Below, piece by piece: positions 8,903 to 18,403 of a stretch of 64,000 bases of DNA; the first letter of the stretch is position 1, and each line of letters begins with the position of its first letter. The notes below the pieces were generated by a model. It saw nothing but the letters and a program-made list of their open reading frames with translations. It ran no database searches and was not told the DNA's origin. Source of the stretch: Acuticoccus sp963704595 (GTDB lineage: Bacteria > Pseudomonadota > Alphaproteobacteria > Rhizobiales > Amorphaceae); assembly GCA_963704595.1 (NCBI GenBank), contig OY969922.1, forward strand, positions 2,356,001-2,420,000, given 5' to 3'. The translations under genes were made by a program, and so were the position numbers.

Positions 8903-9928
8903 TTGTTCAATAAAAGCATGAAGATCCTTCTGGCTGGCGCGGCATTCGCCGTGCTGTCCTCCGGCGCGATGGCGCAGGACATGAAGCTTAAGTTCCAGTC
9001 GAGCGATCCCGCCGGCGATGCGAACTACCTTCTCTACAAGGAGTGGGCCGACAACGTTGCCGAGGAAACCGGCGGCGCGGTGGCCATCGAGCTCCTCCCG
9101 GTCGGCTCCGTCGTCGACTTCCAGGAAACCCTCGACGCGGTCGGCGCAGGCATCCTCGACGGCCACATCACCGACACGTCCTACTTCGCCGGCAAGGACG
9201 CCGCGTTCGGCCTCATCGCCAACCCCGTTGGCGCCTGGTCCGACCCGCAGCAGCTCTTGAAGTTCATCAACGAAGGCGGCGGCAAGGAGCTCATGAACGA
9301 GCTCGTCGAGCCCTACGGCACGCACTTCTTCGGCGGCACCACGCCGGGCCTCGAAGCGTTCGTTTCGTCGGTTCCGCTGGAAGGCGTCGAAGACCTGAAG
9401 GGCCTGAAGCTGCGCGCACCGGCCGGTCTCGTCCAGAACATCTTCGCAGCGGCTGGCGCCTCGCCGGTGAACCTGCCGACGTCGGAAGTCTTCACCGCGC
9501 TCGACAAGGGCGTCGTCGAAGCCGCCGACTACAGCGTGTTCCACGTCAACCAGGCGCAGGGCCTCAACAAGATCGCCCAGCATCCGGTGTTCCCGGGCTT
9601 CCACTCCATGCCGCTCATCGAGTTCTCGATGAACAAGGCGAAGTGGGATGCACTGTCGCCTGAAGTCCAGAAGACGCTCGAGGAATCGGTCGTCGCTCTC
9701 GCACAGCGCCAGAACGCGGCGCTTGCCGACAAGAACGCCAAGGCCGTCGAACAGGCCGAGGCCGAAGGCGCGACCATCCACGACTGGTCCGACGAAGAGC
9801 GTGCCAAGTTCCGCAAGATCGCCATCGGCGAGTGGGAAAAGCAGGCTGGCCAGTCCGCCAACGCGCAGAAGGTGTACGACACCCTCACCACCTACCTCGA
9901 CAACGAAGGCCTCCTGAAGGCCGAGTAA
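8903..9928 (+). CDS. dctP: TRAP transporter substrate-binding protein (DctP family)
   Basis: Periplasmic solute receptor of a TRAP transporter, which imports organic acids using ion gradients rather than ATP. A signal peptide (MKILLAGAAFAVLSSGAMA) is followed by the mature protein starting QDMKLKFQSSDPAGDANYL. The DctP-type fold is supported by length (341 residues) and by the central DLKGLKLRAPAG segment, where the family places a carboxylate-binding Arg. I choose the TTG at 8903 because GGAG at 8892-8895 is seven bases upstream; the alternative ATG 8918 is 22 bases from that site. dctQ and dctM follow on the same strand. The ligand is unknown. Confidence 0.9.
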   Translation: MFNKSMKILLAGAAFAVLSSGAMAQDMKLKFQSSDPAGDANYLLYKEWADNVAEETGGAVAIELLPVGSVVDFQETLDAVGAGILDGHITDTSYFAGKDAAFGLIANPVGAWSDPQQLLKFINEGGGKELMNELVEPYGTHFFGGTTPGLEAFVSSVPLEGVEDLKGLKLRAPAGLVQNIFAAAGASPVNLPTSEVFTALDKGVVEAADYSVFHVNQAQGLNKIAQHPVFPGFHSMPLIEFSMNKAKWDALSPEVQKTLEESVVALAQRQNAALADKNAKAVEQAEAEGATIHDWSDEERAKFRKIAIGEWEKQAGQSANAQKVYDTLTTYLDNEGLLKAE

Positions 9929-9948
9929 ACCAGACCGCGATCAAGACC

Positions 9949-9985
9949 GGCGGGCGGGGCAGACGCTCCGCCCGCCTTCTTTTTC
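9949..9985 (+). terminator. rho-independent terminator/attenuator between dctP and dctQ
   Basis: GGCGGGCGG (9949-9957) pairs perfectly with CCGCCCGCC (9968-9976) across a 10-base loop and is followed by TTCTTTTTCC. It sits 20 bases after the dctP stop and before dctQ. It probably lets the binding protein be made in excess over the membrane subunits. Confidence 0.8.
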
Positions 9986-10027
9986 CTCTCCAAGGACACT
10001 CCGGGTATAACTCGTGATCCCATCGCC

Positions 10028-10609
10028 GTGGACGGACCGGATCCGGACCTCGCCGCGACCAGTGAAGGCACCGGAGGGGCGCCTGTCCCGGAAGCCGGGG
10101 TGCTCGGCCGCATCATCGAGGCGGGCGGCTACATTTTCGCCGGCGCGATCGTGCTGGCAGCGGCGATCCTGCTGTTCGAAATCTTCATGCGCTACGTGCT
10201 CGACAGCCCGACCAACTGGGTCCACGAGGCGAGCATCTTCCTGTGCGCGATCGCCTTCATCTACGGCGGCCTGTTCTGCGCGGCGCGCAACAGCCACATC
10301 CGCGTCGTCCTGATCTATGACGCGCTCGGTCCGCGCCTGCGCATCGTGTTCGACGTCATCATCTATCTCATCAGCGCCATCTCGTCGGCGTTCTTCGCCT
10401 GGGCGTCCTGGCTGATGGTCAAGACCTCGTTCTGGACCCCGAGCGGCGATTTCCACCTCGAAGGCACAGGATCGGCCTGGAACCCGCCGACGCCGGCGCT
10501 CCTCAAGGGCTTTCTCCTCTTCGTCATGATCATCCTGTGCGTCCAGTTCATCGTGCTGGCCGTCAATCATGCCCGGCGCGCGCGGCGCGGTTCGAGGCAG
10601 GGCGCGTAA
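10028..10609 (+). CDS. dctQ: TRAP transporter small permease (DctQ family)
   Basis: Small membrane subunit of the TRAP transporter, 193 residues from a GTG start. Four transmembrane segments are visible: AGAIVLAAAILLFEIF, ASIFLCAIAFIYGGLF, IYLISAISSAFFAWAS and GFLLFVMIILCVQFIV. The family motif around RYVLDSPTNWVHE is present. It is directly followed by dctM, whose ATG comes immediately after the dctQ stop, so the two are translated together. The first 30 residues are hydrophilic, so a later start is possible, but no better codon with a ribosome site is evident. Confidence 0.85.
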   Translation: MDGPDPDLAATSEGTGGAPVPEAGVLGRIIEAGGYIFAGAIVLAAAILLFEIFMRYVLDSPTNWVHEASIFLCAIAFIYGGLFCAARNSHIRVVLIYDALGPRLRIVFDVIIYLISAISSAFFAWASWLMVKTSFWTPSGDFHLEGTGSAWNPPTPALLKGFLLFVMIILCVQFIVLAVNHARRARRGSRQGA

Positions 10610-11938
10610 ATGGCCGAGTTTTTCGATTTCGGCATCAACCTTCAGGCGCTGGGCATCGGCTACGGCACCCTGGTGATGTTCCTCATGCTGTTCGGGCTCC
10701 TCCTGACCGGCATGCCTCTCGCCTTCGTCACGCTGCTGGTGGCACTGATCTTCGCACTCGGCTGGTTCGGGCCGATGGCCGTTCCGCTCATCACGAGCCG
10801 CGTCTTCAGCTTCGTGTCGTCGTTCATCTTCGTCTCGGTGCCGATGTTCGTGCTGATGGCGGCGATCCTCGACCGCTCCGGCATCGCGCGCGACCTGTTC
10901 GACGCGATGAAGCTGATCTCCAACCGGGTGCGTGGCGGCGTCGCGATCCAGACCATCTTCGTCGCGGTCATCCTGGCGGCGATGAGCGGCATCATCGGCG
11001 GCGAGATCGTTCTCCTCGGCCTCCTTGCGCTGCCGCAGATGCTGCGCCTCGGCTACAACCGCAGCCTCTCCATCGGCGTCGTCTGCGCCGGCGGTGCGCT
11101 GGGCACGATGATCCCGCCCTCGATCGTCCTCATCGTCTACGGCCTCGCCGCCAACGTCTCGATCGGCGACCTCTTCACCGCCTCGTTCATCCCGGGCGTG
11201 ATGCTGGCCGGCTTCTACGTCCTCTACGTCCTCTTCCGCGCCTACTTCACCAAGGGCGCGGTGCCTGATCCCGACCCCGAGGTGATCCCGCTCGCCAAGA
11301 AGATCGCGCTCCTCAAGGGTCTGATCCTGCCGCTCCTGGTCGTCACCTTCGTGCTCGGCTCGATCTACGGCGGCATCGCCTCGGTCACCGAAGCGTCGGC
11401 CATCGGCGTCGGCGGCGTGCTCCTTGCGACTGTCGTGCGCGGCGAGTTCACCTTCGCGCTCCTGCGCGGCGCGGCGATGCAGACGCTCGCCACCTGCGGC
11501 ATGATCGTCTGGATCGGCATCGGCGCCAGCGCCATCGTCGGCGTGTTCAACCTGATGGGCGGCATCGACTTCGTGTCGTCGCTGATCATCGGCATCTCGG
11601 AGAACCCGCTGCACGTTCTCCTCTTCATGATGCTGATCCTGTTCGTGCTCGGCATGTTCCTCGACTGGGTGGGCATCGCGCTCCTGACCCTGCCGATCTT
11701 CGTGCCGATCATCGTCGAGCTCGGCTATGACCCGGTGTGGTTCGGCGTGCTCTTCTGCATGAACATGCAGGTGTCGTTCCTGTCGCCGCCGTTCGGTCCC
11801 GCCGCGTTCTACCTCAAGAGCGTCGCGCCGCCCGACATCTCGCTGGGCGACATCTTCCGCGCGCTCCTGCCGTTCATCGGGCTGCAGGTGCTGGCGCTCG
11901 CGGTGCTGATCGCCTTCCCGGGCATCACCGGCCGCTAG
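10610..11938 (+). CDS. dctM: TRAP transporter large permease (DctM family)
   Basis: Large membrane subunit that carries out substrate translocation, 442 residues with about 12 hydrophobic segments. Family landmarks are visible: the GGEIVLLGLLALPQML region, GALGTMIPPSIVLIVYG, and the C-terminal MQVSFLSPPFGPAAFYLKS. It starts one base after the dctQ stop and ends the dctPQM operon, with a convergent EAL gene beyond it. Assignment is firm; the substrate is not predictable, though neighbouring families handle carboxylates or sugar acids. Confidence 0.92.
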   Translation: MAEFFDFGINLQALGIGYGTLVMFLMLFGLLLTGMPLAFVTLLVALIFALGWFGPMAVPLITSRVFSFVSSFIFVSVPMFVLMAAILDRSGIARDLFDAMKLISNRVRGGVAIQTIFVAVILAAMSGIIGGEIVLLGLLALPQMLRLGYNRSLSIGVVCAGGALGTMIPPSIVLIVYGLAANVSIGDLFTASFIPGVMLAGFYVLYVLFRAYFTKGAVPDPDPEVIPLAKKIALLKGLILPLLVVTFVLGSIYGGIASVTEASAIGVGGVLLATVVRGEFTFALLRGAAMQTLATCGMIVWIGIGASAIVGVFNLMGGIDFVSSLIIGISENPLHVLLFMMLILFVLGMFLDWVGIALLTLPIFVPIIVELGYDPVWFGVLFCMNMQVSFLSPPFGPAAFYLKSVAPPDISLGDIFRALLPFIGLQVLALAVLIAFPGITGR

Positions 11939-11984
11939 CCGCGGCCGCTCATGGGCGAGGGCGCCGCGTGTGCGCCCTTGCCGC

Positions 11985-12741
11985 CTATGCCGCCGCGCGG
12001 CCGGTCTGCGGCGTTGCGAACGCCTCGAATTTTGGCGCGGCGAAGAAGTAGCCCTGGATCAGCTCGACGCCCATGTCGCGCAGAACGGCGAGTTCGTCCG
12101 CGGTCTCGACACCCTCGGCGATCACCTCGATCCCGAGGTCGCGCATTAGGGCGAGGGTGTGACGCACGATCGCCTGCTTCGTCCGGTCGGTGTCGATGTC
12201 CCGGACCAGCGCCATGTCGATCTTGACGATATCGGGCTGGAACTTGCTGAGGAGCGTCAGCCCCGCATAGCCCGCCCCGAAGTCGTCGATCGCGGTCTTG
12301 AACCCGATGTCGCGGTATTCGCTCAGGATCTTAAGCGTGTGCGTGGGATCGATCCGCTCGTCCTCGGTGAACTCGAAGATGATCCGGTCCATCGGCAGGT
12401 TGCAGCGCTCCGCGGCGATGAGAAGTCCGCCGGATGCAGGCGCGCGGCTCGTAGACGGCGTCCGGCATGAAGTTGATCGACAGCATCGCCGGGGTCTTGC
12501 GGAGCTCCAGCCGCGAGGCGATCTCGATCGCCTTCACCCGGCACTGCTGGTCGAAGGCATACTTGTTGGACGCGTCGACAGCTTCGAGGACGGTCCGGGC
12601 ACCTTCGCCGTTCGCGCCGCGCACCAGGGCCTCATGCGCGAAGACCTCACCGCTGCCGATGTTGACGATGGGCTGGAACGCCATCGAGAACGACATCGGA
12701 AATGCGGTGCCATCCCGGCAGCCCTGGCAGGAAATTGTCAT
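11985..12741 (-). CDS. EAL-domain c-di-GMP phosphodiesterase, apparent +1 frameshift
   Basis: Stand-alone EAL protein of about 250 residues. The N-terminal part runs in one frame (MTISCQGCRDGTAFPMSFSM, then AFQPIVNI, AHEALVRG with the EAL motif, LSINFMPDAVYEPRACIR). The C-terminal part is in the next frame (LLIAAERCNLPMDRIIFEF, TAIDDFGAGYAGL, VIAEGVET, IQGYFFAAP). Removing one base near 12428-12434 joins them into a standard EAL domain, including the loop-6 DDFGAGYAG and the metal-binding Glu segments. I read the break as a sequencing insertion. An N-terminal Cys-x2-Cys could bind metal, which is only a suggestion. It converges on the TRAP operon. Confidence 0.78.
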
Positions 12742-12853
12742 CAGCCCGATCTGTCCTTCATTGCGGCAACGTTCTTGGGAAACTGGAGAATCAGCTCCCG
12801 CGTTCCGGAATGACAGCGTTCCGAATTTGTCGCAGCTTCCCAGGCCTTTCTCG

Positions 12854-14453
12854 TCAGGCCCCGCCGAGGATCATCGCGGCGCCCTTTTCGCCGATCATCA
12901 GCGTCGCGGCATTTGTGTTGGCGGATGTGATCTTCGGCATCACGGAAGCATCCATGACCCTCAGCCCGTCCACGCCGCGCACCCTCAGTTCCGGGTCGAC
13001 CACGGAGGCGCTGTCGGCGCCCATCCGGCAGGTGCCGACCGCGTGGAACACCGTGCCGCCGCGCGAGCGGATCGCTTCCCAGATTTCGGCGTCCGTCGAG
13101 ACGTTCCCGCCGGGCACGACCTCCTCGTCCCACATGTCGCGAAACGAGGGTTCGCGGTTGATCTGCCGCAGGATCTTCACGCCCTCGACCATCGTCTTCC
13201 GGTCGATCTCCCGCTCGAAGTAGCGCGGCGCGACGCGCGGCGGGGCGAAGGGGTCGGCGCTGTCGATGTGGATCGCGCCACGGCTTTCCGGGTGGCATTG
13301 CCAGACAGAGGCAGTGAAGCCTGAATAATCGTGCAGCGGTGTGCCGGGCTTGTCGACCGACAGCGGCATGACGTTGAACTGGATGTCGGGCCGGCCGCCG
13401 AAGGCGTGAGACGTGCAGGCCGCCCCGCCGACCTGACCGGCGCCGACCGTGAGCGGTCCCTTGCCGGCGAGGAGCCAGTCGAGCCCCATCCGCGCGAGCT
13501 TGACCGGATTGCGCACGTCGTCGTTCAGCGAGATCTTCCGCTTCAGCCGGACGATGAGGCGCATCTGGTAGTGATCCTGCAGGTTCTCGCCGACCTCCGG
13601 CGCATCGACCAGGCAGGGAATGCCGAGCTTGCCGAGCCGCTCGGCGCTCCCGATGCCCGAGAGTTCGAGGATCTGCGGCGACTGGACGGCGCCGGCCGAC
13701 AGGATGACCTCCCGCGCGGCCCGGATCGTGCGAACCGTGCCGCCGACGCTGACCTCGACGCCGACGGCGCGGCCGTTCTCGACGACAACGCGTGTCACAT
13801 GCGCCTTGATGAGAAGATCGAGGTTGGGGCGCTTGAGGGCGGGGCGGAGGAAACGCGCGGCGGCGCTGGCGCGCAGGCGCCTGCCGATCGAAAGCTGGTA
13901 GGAGCCGACGCCCGCCGTCGTCGCGCCGTTGAAGTCCGCGTTGTGGGGGAGGCCGTATTCCATCGCCGCGCGGACCCAGGCGCGGCAGGCCTCGTTGTCG
14001 TTGCGCAGTTCGGAGACAGTCAGCTCGCCGCTGCGGCCGTGGTAGGCGTCCTCGCCGCCGTCGAAGCGTTCGAGCGCGCGGAAATGGGGGAGCACATCCT
14101 CGTAGGACCAGCCGACGGCGCCCATCTGTGCCCAGTCGTCGAAATCCTCGTGCTGGCCGCGGATGAAGATCAGCCCGTTGATCGAGCTCGACCCGCCGAC
14201 GATCCGCCCGCGCGGCCAGGGGATCGACCGGCCGCCGGAGCCTTCCCCGGGCTCCGTGTCGAACACGCGGGAAAAGCGCGCGTCGTAGATCGTGCGGAAA
14301 TAGCCGACAGGAAGCTTCAGCCAGAAGTTCCGGTCCTGCCCGCCTGCCTCGATGACGAGAACGCGGGCACCCGGGATCGGCCGACAGGCGGTTCGCGACG
14401 ACCGATCCCGCCGATCCCGATCCGACGATGACGTAGTCGTACTCACTGTTCAC
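12854..14453 (-). CDS. GMC-family FAD alcohol/choline-dehydrogenase-like oxidoreductase, apparent +1 frameshift
   Basis: Flavin-dependent oxidoreductase oxidising an alcohol group. The N-terminus is in one frame from GTG 14453 (VNSEYDYVIVGSGSAGS, the FAD GxGxxG motif) and the rest in another (VLVIEAGGQDRNFW onward). An extra C in the CCC run near 14368 explains the break. GMC signatures are present: RGRIVGGSSSINGLIFIRG and SAGAVQSPQILELSGIG. The C-terminal active-site block has HAVGTCRMG and NTNAATLMIGEKGA. The start is supported by GGAAAGG before the GTG. It is the last gene of the gntR-led operon, after the enolase-superfamily gene, so it probably acts on the imported compound. The substrate is unknown. 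Confidence 0.82.
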
Positions 14454-14473
14454 AGGGGGGCCTTTCCGGGGTG

Positions 14474-15614
14474 TCAGAACACGACGTCGCGGGAGACGAC
14501 CAGATGCTGCGCGAACGCGTCGATCGCGCTGTCCCCGATGCCGATCCCCGGCGCGTCCGAAAGGGTGACGCGGCCGTCCCTCAGCGTGGAGAGGACGCTC
14601 GCGGCGATCTCGCTGCGCATCGGGTTGTCGTTGAAGTCGACCTCGACGAAACCGTCCTTGTCCGCGAGGGCCGCCTTGGCGTGGAGTGAGGTGAGGAGGC
14701 CGACGCCGCCGCCGAGCCAGTGCGGGCAGAACAGCGACCCGTTCGCCCGGCACGCCTGGCCGACATCGATGACCTGCGCGACGCCGCCCCAGCGGCCGAG
14801 ATCGGGCTGGATCACCCTCAGCCGCCGTGCCGCCGGCAGGACGTCGAAGTCGCGACCCGTGAGGAAGTTCTCGCCCGCGGCAAGCGGGGTCGGAAGGGCG
14901 GCCGCGAGCGCCTGCCAATCCGCGTCCGCCGCATCGTGCGGCAGGGGCTCTTCCAGCCATGTGAGGTCAGCCTCCTGCGCTGTGGGAGCGAAGGCGAGCG
15001 CATCATCCAGCGTCCAGGCCTGGTTGGCGTCCGCCATCAGGCGCGTGCCTTCGCCGATGAGCGCCCGGGCGCCGAGGAGATTGTCGCGGTCGCGCACGGC
15101 GTCGAAGCCGATCTTGATCTTGCAGCCGGCGTAGCCGGCGGCGATGGCGCGCGCGGCGTTCTCCGGCGCTCCGGTCGGGTTTATGCCGCTGGCGTAGACG
15201 GCGACCGTCGCCGCCGCCTCGGCCGCCATGTGGCGTGCGAGAGGCAGTCCGGCACGGCGCGCCATCAGGTCCTGCAGCGCGCATTCGAGACCGGCGAGAC
15301 AGTGCGCGATCGGCCCGGGCTCGCCGGCCTGGATCGCGAGGATGCGCAGGCGGGCGGTCAGCCAGAGCCACAGCGCTGCGGGATCGCCGCCAGAGGCCGC
15401 TCTCGGCGACCAGCGGCAGGATGACCGCTTCGAGGAGGCGCGCGCGATGTTCCGCGCCGACGTTCGGCCAGTTGCACCAGACCTCGCCGTAACCGACGGC
15501 GCCCTCGTCATCCTCGACGCGCACGATGACCGACGGACGGTCGCGCATGATGCCGAACGAGGTCTGCACCGGCGTTTCGATGGGGTAGCGGTGGACGAGA
15601 ATTGTTGCGCGCAT
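14474..15614 (-). CDS. mandelate racemase/muconate lactonizing-type enolase-superfamily enzyme, apparent frameshift
   Basis: Enolase-superfamily enzyme that abstracts a proton alpha to a carboxylate. The N-terminal capping domain runs from ATG 15614 (MRATILVHRYPIETPVQ) to LLEAVILPLVAESG. The barrel continues in the next frame (GGDPAALWLWLTAR) after an apparent extra base near 15395. Active-site positions are present: KIKIGF (KxK), LMADANQAW (Asp), WLEEPL (Glu), AAGENF (Glu), IQPDLGRWGG and CPHWLGGG (His). That set fits the mandelate racemase subgroup. It lies between the binding-protein gene and the GMC oxidoreductase, implying a two-step oxidation/dehydration of an imported acid. Confidence 0.8.
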
Positions 15615-15770
15615 CGTGGCCGCTCGGTTCTTCCGTGGCGAGGGGGCGGGACCGGACGCGGCGGGGCCCGGCGTTGCCGGCCTCGGTGTTTCCGCCACGT
15701 CGCGCATCCCGCCTCCCGCGGTCTCTGGGAAATCGGTGGCGGCCGGGGGTCGCCCGGCCGCCCGTGGGGC

Positions 15771-16778
15771 TTAGCCGGCGACCTTCAGGAACAGGCTGGG
15801 GTCGAAATACTCGCCCGCGGGGACAGGGTCGGTCATCCCGCCGATCTCGGCGTAGAAGTTGGTCACCCGGTCGAGCCAGGACGTGACTGTGCCGTCCTCG
15901 TACATCTTCACCCACTCGGGCGTCGGGAACAGCTTCTGCGCCTCGTACTGCGCCTTCAGCTCCTCGAGCGGAATGTCGGTGTACTGGTTCTTCTGGAGGG
16001 CGGCGAGCGTCTCGTCAGGCTGTTCGACGAGGAGCTTGTTGGCCGGCACCCACGCCTTGATGACGCGTTCCAGGACGTCCTTGTTCTCGTCGAAATAGTC
16101 GTTGCGCGCGGCCCAGCCGCCGACGATCGCCGCCTCGGGGTAGTAGGCCGACGCATCGACCAGCATCTTCGCACCTGGCACCCTGTCCTTGACCTGGACG
16201 TTGAACGGCACCCACAGCGCCACCGCCGGCACCGCGCCGGAGATGAACGCCGTCACGGCATCCGGCATCCGCTGGTTGATGATCGACACGTCGGACGTCG
16301 GGTCGACGCCGTTCGCCTTCAGCGCGGTGTCGAGGAAGACGTGCGCGGTCGTGCCGATCGAGGTCGCGATCTGCTTGCCCTTGAGGTCCTCGAAGGAGCT
16401 CACGCCCATGTCGGGGTTGACCCAGAGCTGCGCCGTCGCGAACTCGACGTTGTTGATGAGGAAGACCTTGCCCTGTCCGCGGGCGGGGAAGTTGGAGACC
16501 ACCGCGCCGGTCGCCAGCATGTCGAGCGAGCCGCCGACCATCGCCTGGAAGAGCTCGAGGCCCGTGTAGAAGCGCGTCAGCTCCGGCTTCAGGCCCTGTT
16601 CGGCCCAGAACCCGTTGTTCTCGGCGGTGAAGATGTGCCCGTCGACCGCGAGGGTGTGGAGGTAGCCGACCCGGATGGTGTCGGTCGACCCCTGCGCCCG
16701 CACGATGGCGGGGGCGGCGAGGGTCGCGAGGCCGCCGATGGCGGCCGTCCGCAGGAGTTCGCGTCTGTTCATGCTCAT
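15771..16778 (-). CDS. ABC transporter substrate-binding protein, NMT1/SsuA/TauA type
   Basis: Periplasmic binding protein of a nitrate/sulfonate/taurine/pyrimidine-precursor class importer, 335 residues. ATG 16778 is chosen because GGAGG lies six bases upstream. The N-terminus MSMNRRELLRTAAIGG has a twin-arginine motif and ends at a signal cleavage near IVRAQG. Two alpha/beta lobes follow (VGYLHTLAVDGHIFTAENN, LKGKQIATSIGTTAHVFLD). It sits directly after the ATPase gene in the same operon. The ligand is uncertain: the class binds many small N- or S-containing and carboxylated compounds, and the downstream enzymes suggest an organic acid. Confidence 0.85.
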   Translation of the reverse strand: MSMNRRELLRTAAIGGLATLAAPAIVRAQGSTDTIRVGYLHTLAVDGHIFTAENNGFWAEQGLKPELTRFYTGLELFQAMVGGSLDMLATGAVVSNFPARGQGKVFLINNVEFATAQLWVNPDMGVSSFEDLKGKQIATSIGTTAHVFLDTALKANGVDPTSDVSIINQRMPDAVTAFISGAVPAVALWVPFNVQVKDRVPGAKMLVDASAYYPEAAIVGGWAARNDYFDENKDVLERVIKAWVPANKLLVEQPDETLAALQKNQYTDIPLEELKAQYEAQKLFPTPEWVKMYEDGTVTSWLDRVTNFYAEIGGMTDPVPAGEYFDPSLFLKVAG

Positions 16779-16823
16779 TGTTTTCCTCCCATTTCGATGT
16801 TGACCGGACAGGGGCGCTCTCAT

Positions 16824-17642
16824 TCAGCGGAGGGCTTGCTGTTCGGCGTACTGCTTCATCACCACGTCGCGCAGGTGGCGGCGCAGCTCGATGAATTCGT
16901 GGCTGTCGAGAAGGTCGCGGTCGCGGTTGTCCCCGAACGGAATCCGGATCTCCTCGACGATGCGGGACGGCCGGGCCGAGACGACGAGAATGCGGCTCGC
17001 GAGGTAGATCGCCTCTTCCGCCGAGTGGGTGATGAGGAGCGCCGTCTTGCGCTCCGCCTGCATCATCTCGAGGAGAAGGTCGTGCATGTCGGCGCGGGTC
17101 TGCGCGTCGAGCGCGCCGAACGGCTCGTCCATCAGCAGGAAGCGCGGGTTGGCGGCGTAGGCCCGGGCGAGGGCGAGGCGCTGCTTCATGCCGCCCGAAA
17201 GGTTCTTCGGCCAGGCGTTGCGGAAGTCGGTGAGGCGCATCTGCGCCATGTACTTCTCGACGGTTTCGTTCTTCTCGGCCTTGGAGAGGCCGCGCTTGAC
17301 GTCGAGTTCGAGGCCGAAGCGGATGTTCTTCTCCACCGTCAGCCACGGGAAGACGCCGTAGTCCTGGAACATCACGCCGCGGTCGGGGCCGGGGCCGTGG
17401 ACCGGCCTGCCGTCGAGTAGGACCGCACCGCCGTCCGGCTCGGTGAAGCCGGCGAGCATGTTCATCATCGTCGTCTTGCCGCAGCCGGACGGGCCGACCA
17501 CCGCGATGAAGTCGCCTTCGTTGACCGCGAAGGAAACGTCGCGGACGACCTCGATCGGCCCGAACGACTTCGACACATGGTCGAACACCACCTTGGGCGC
17601 GGCGGCCTCCGACGCGTTGGGCATTTCTGTGGCGAGGTTCAT
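16824..17642 (-). CDS. ABC importer ATP-binding protein (SsuB/TauB type)
   Basis: ATPase of the importer, 272 residues from ATG 17642. Walker A is GPSGCGKTT, the Q-loop region VMFQDYGVFPW, the signature LSGGMKQR, Walker B FLLMDEPFGALD and the switch His LLITHSAEEA. Length and motifs match SsuB/TauB/NrtD-type ATPases. Its ATG overlaps the permease stop by four bases (ATGA), so the two are translationally coupled. It energises the NMT1-type binding protein encoded next. Confidence 0.93.
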   Translation of the reverse strand: MNLATEMPNASEAAAPKVVFDHVSKSFGPIEVVRDVSFAVNEGDFIAVVGPSGCGKTTMMNMLAGFTEPDGGAVLLDGRPVHGPGPDRGVMFQDYGVFPWLTVEKNIRFGLELDVKRGLSKAEKNETVEKYMAQMRLTDFRNAWPKNLSGGMKQRLALARAYAANPRFLLMDEPFGALDAQTRADMHDLLLEMMQAERKTALLITHSAEEAIYLASRILVVSARPSRIVEEIRIPFGDNRDRDLLDSHEFIELRRHLRDVVMKQYAEQQALR

Positions 17643-18403
17643 TGGACGACGCGCTCCTGCCAGTCGAGGAACCTGCGCGAGGTCATCCTCAGGGCGGTGT
17701 CCATCATCAGCGCGAGGAAGCCGATGGTGACGATGCCGGCATAGATGGTGGTGAGCTGGAAGAAGGCGCTCGCGTTCTGGATGACCGCGCCGAGCCCGTT
17801 CTGCGCCGCGACGAGTTCGGAGGCGACCAGCGTCGCCCAGGCGACGCCGAGGGCGACGCGAGTCGCGGTCAGCACGTGCGGGACGGTGAGGGGGAGGATG
17901 ACCTTGGAAAAGACCTCCCAGTCCGTCGCGCCGAGCGTGCGGGCGACGCGGATGTAGATCGGGCTGATCTGCGACATCCCCTCGTACATCACGATCACCC
18001 CTGAGAAGAACGCCGCGTAGAACAGGATCGCGACCTTCGCCACCTCGCCGATGCCGAGATAGACGATCGCGAGCGGGATGAGCGCGATCGGCGGCAGCGC
18101 GCGGAAGAAGTTCACCAGAGGGTCGATGAAGCGGCGGATCGTCCGGTTCCAGCCGATCAGGAAGCCGATCGGGACCGCGAGCAGCATCCCGAAGAAGAGA
18201 CCGAGGAGGACGCGGCGGATCGAGACCCACGCGTCGAACAGGAATGTCCCGTCGGTGCTGCGCTTCCAGATGTCGAGGAAGACGAGATGGGGCGGCGGCA
18301 GAAGCCCCTGATCGACGATGCCGCTCCAGCGGACGGCATACCAGACGAGAATGACGGCGATGAACGGCAGAAGCCGCCAGCCGAACTCGATCAAACGCTG
18401 CAA
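17639..18403 (-). CDS. ABC importer permease (SsuC/TauC type)
   Basis: Inner-membrane permease with six hydrophobic segments and the binding-protein-dependent transport signature near ARTLGATDWEVFSKVILP (the EAA loop contacting the ATPase). I choose TTG 18403 because GGAGG is five bases upstream and translation then begins QRLIEFGWRLLPFIAVILVW, a normal start for the family. The frame is open upstream, but that part overlaps the gntR gene out of frame. The start lies 13 bases inside the end of gntR, so the regulator and transporter are co-transcribed and probably coupled. Confidence 0.88.
   Translation of the reverse strand: MQRLIEFGWRLLPFIAVILVWYAVRWSGIVDQGLLPPPHLVFLDIWKRSTDGTFLFDAWVSIRRVLLGLFFGMLLAVPIGFLIGWNRTIRRFIDPLVNFFRALPPIALIPLAIVYLGIGEVAKVAILFYAAFFSGVIVMYEGMSQISPIYIRVARTLGATDWEVFSKVILPLTVPHVLTATRVALGVAWATLVASELVAAQNGLGAVIQNASAFFQLTTIYAGIVTIGFLALMMDTALRMTSRRFLDWQERVVQ

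Noticed and set aside
11950..11980. GGGCGC/GCGCCC hairpin between dctM and the EAL gene as a terminator
   Set aside because: The stem is only about 7 bp with no T-run on either strand. In DNA this GC-rich such hairpins arise by chance.
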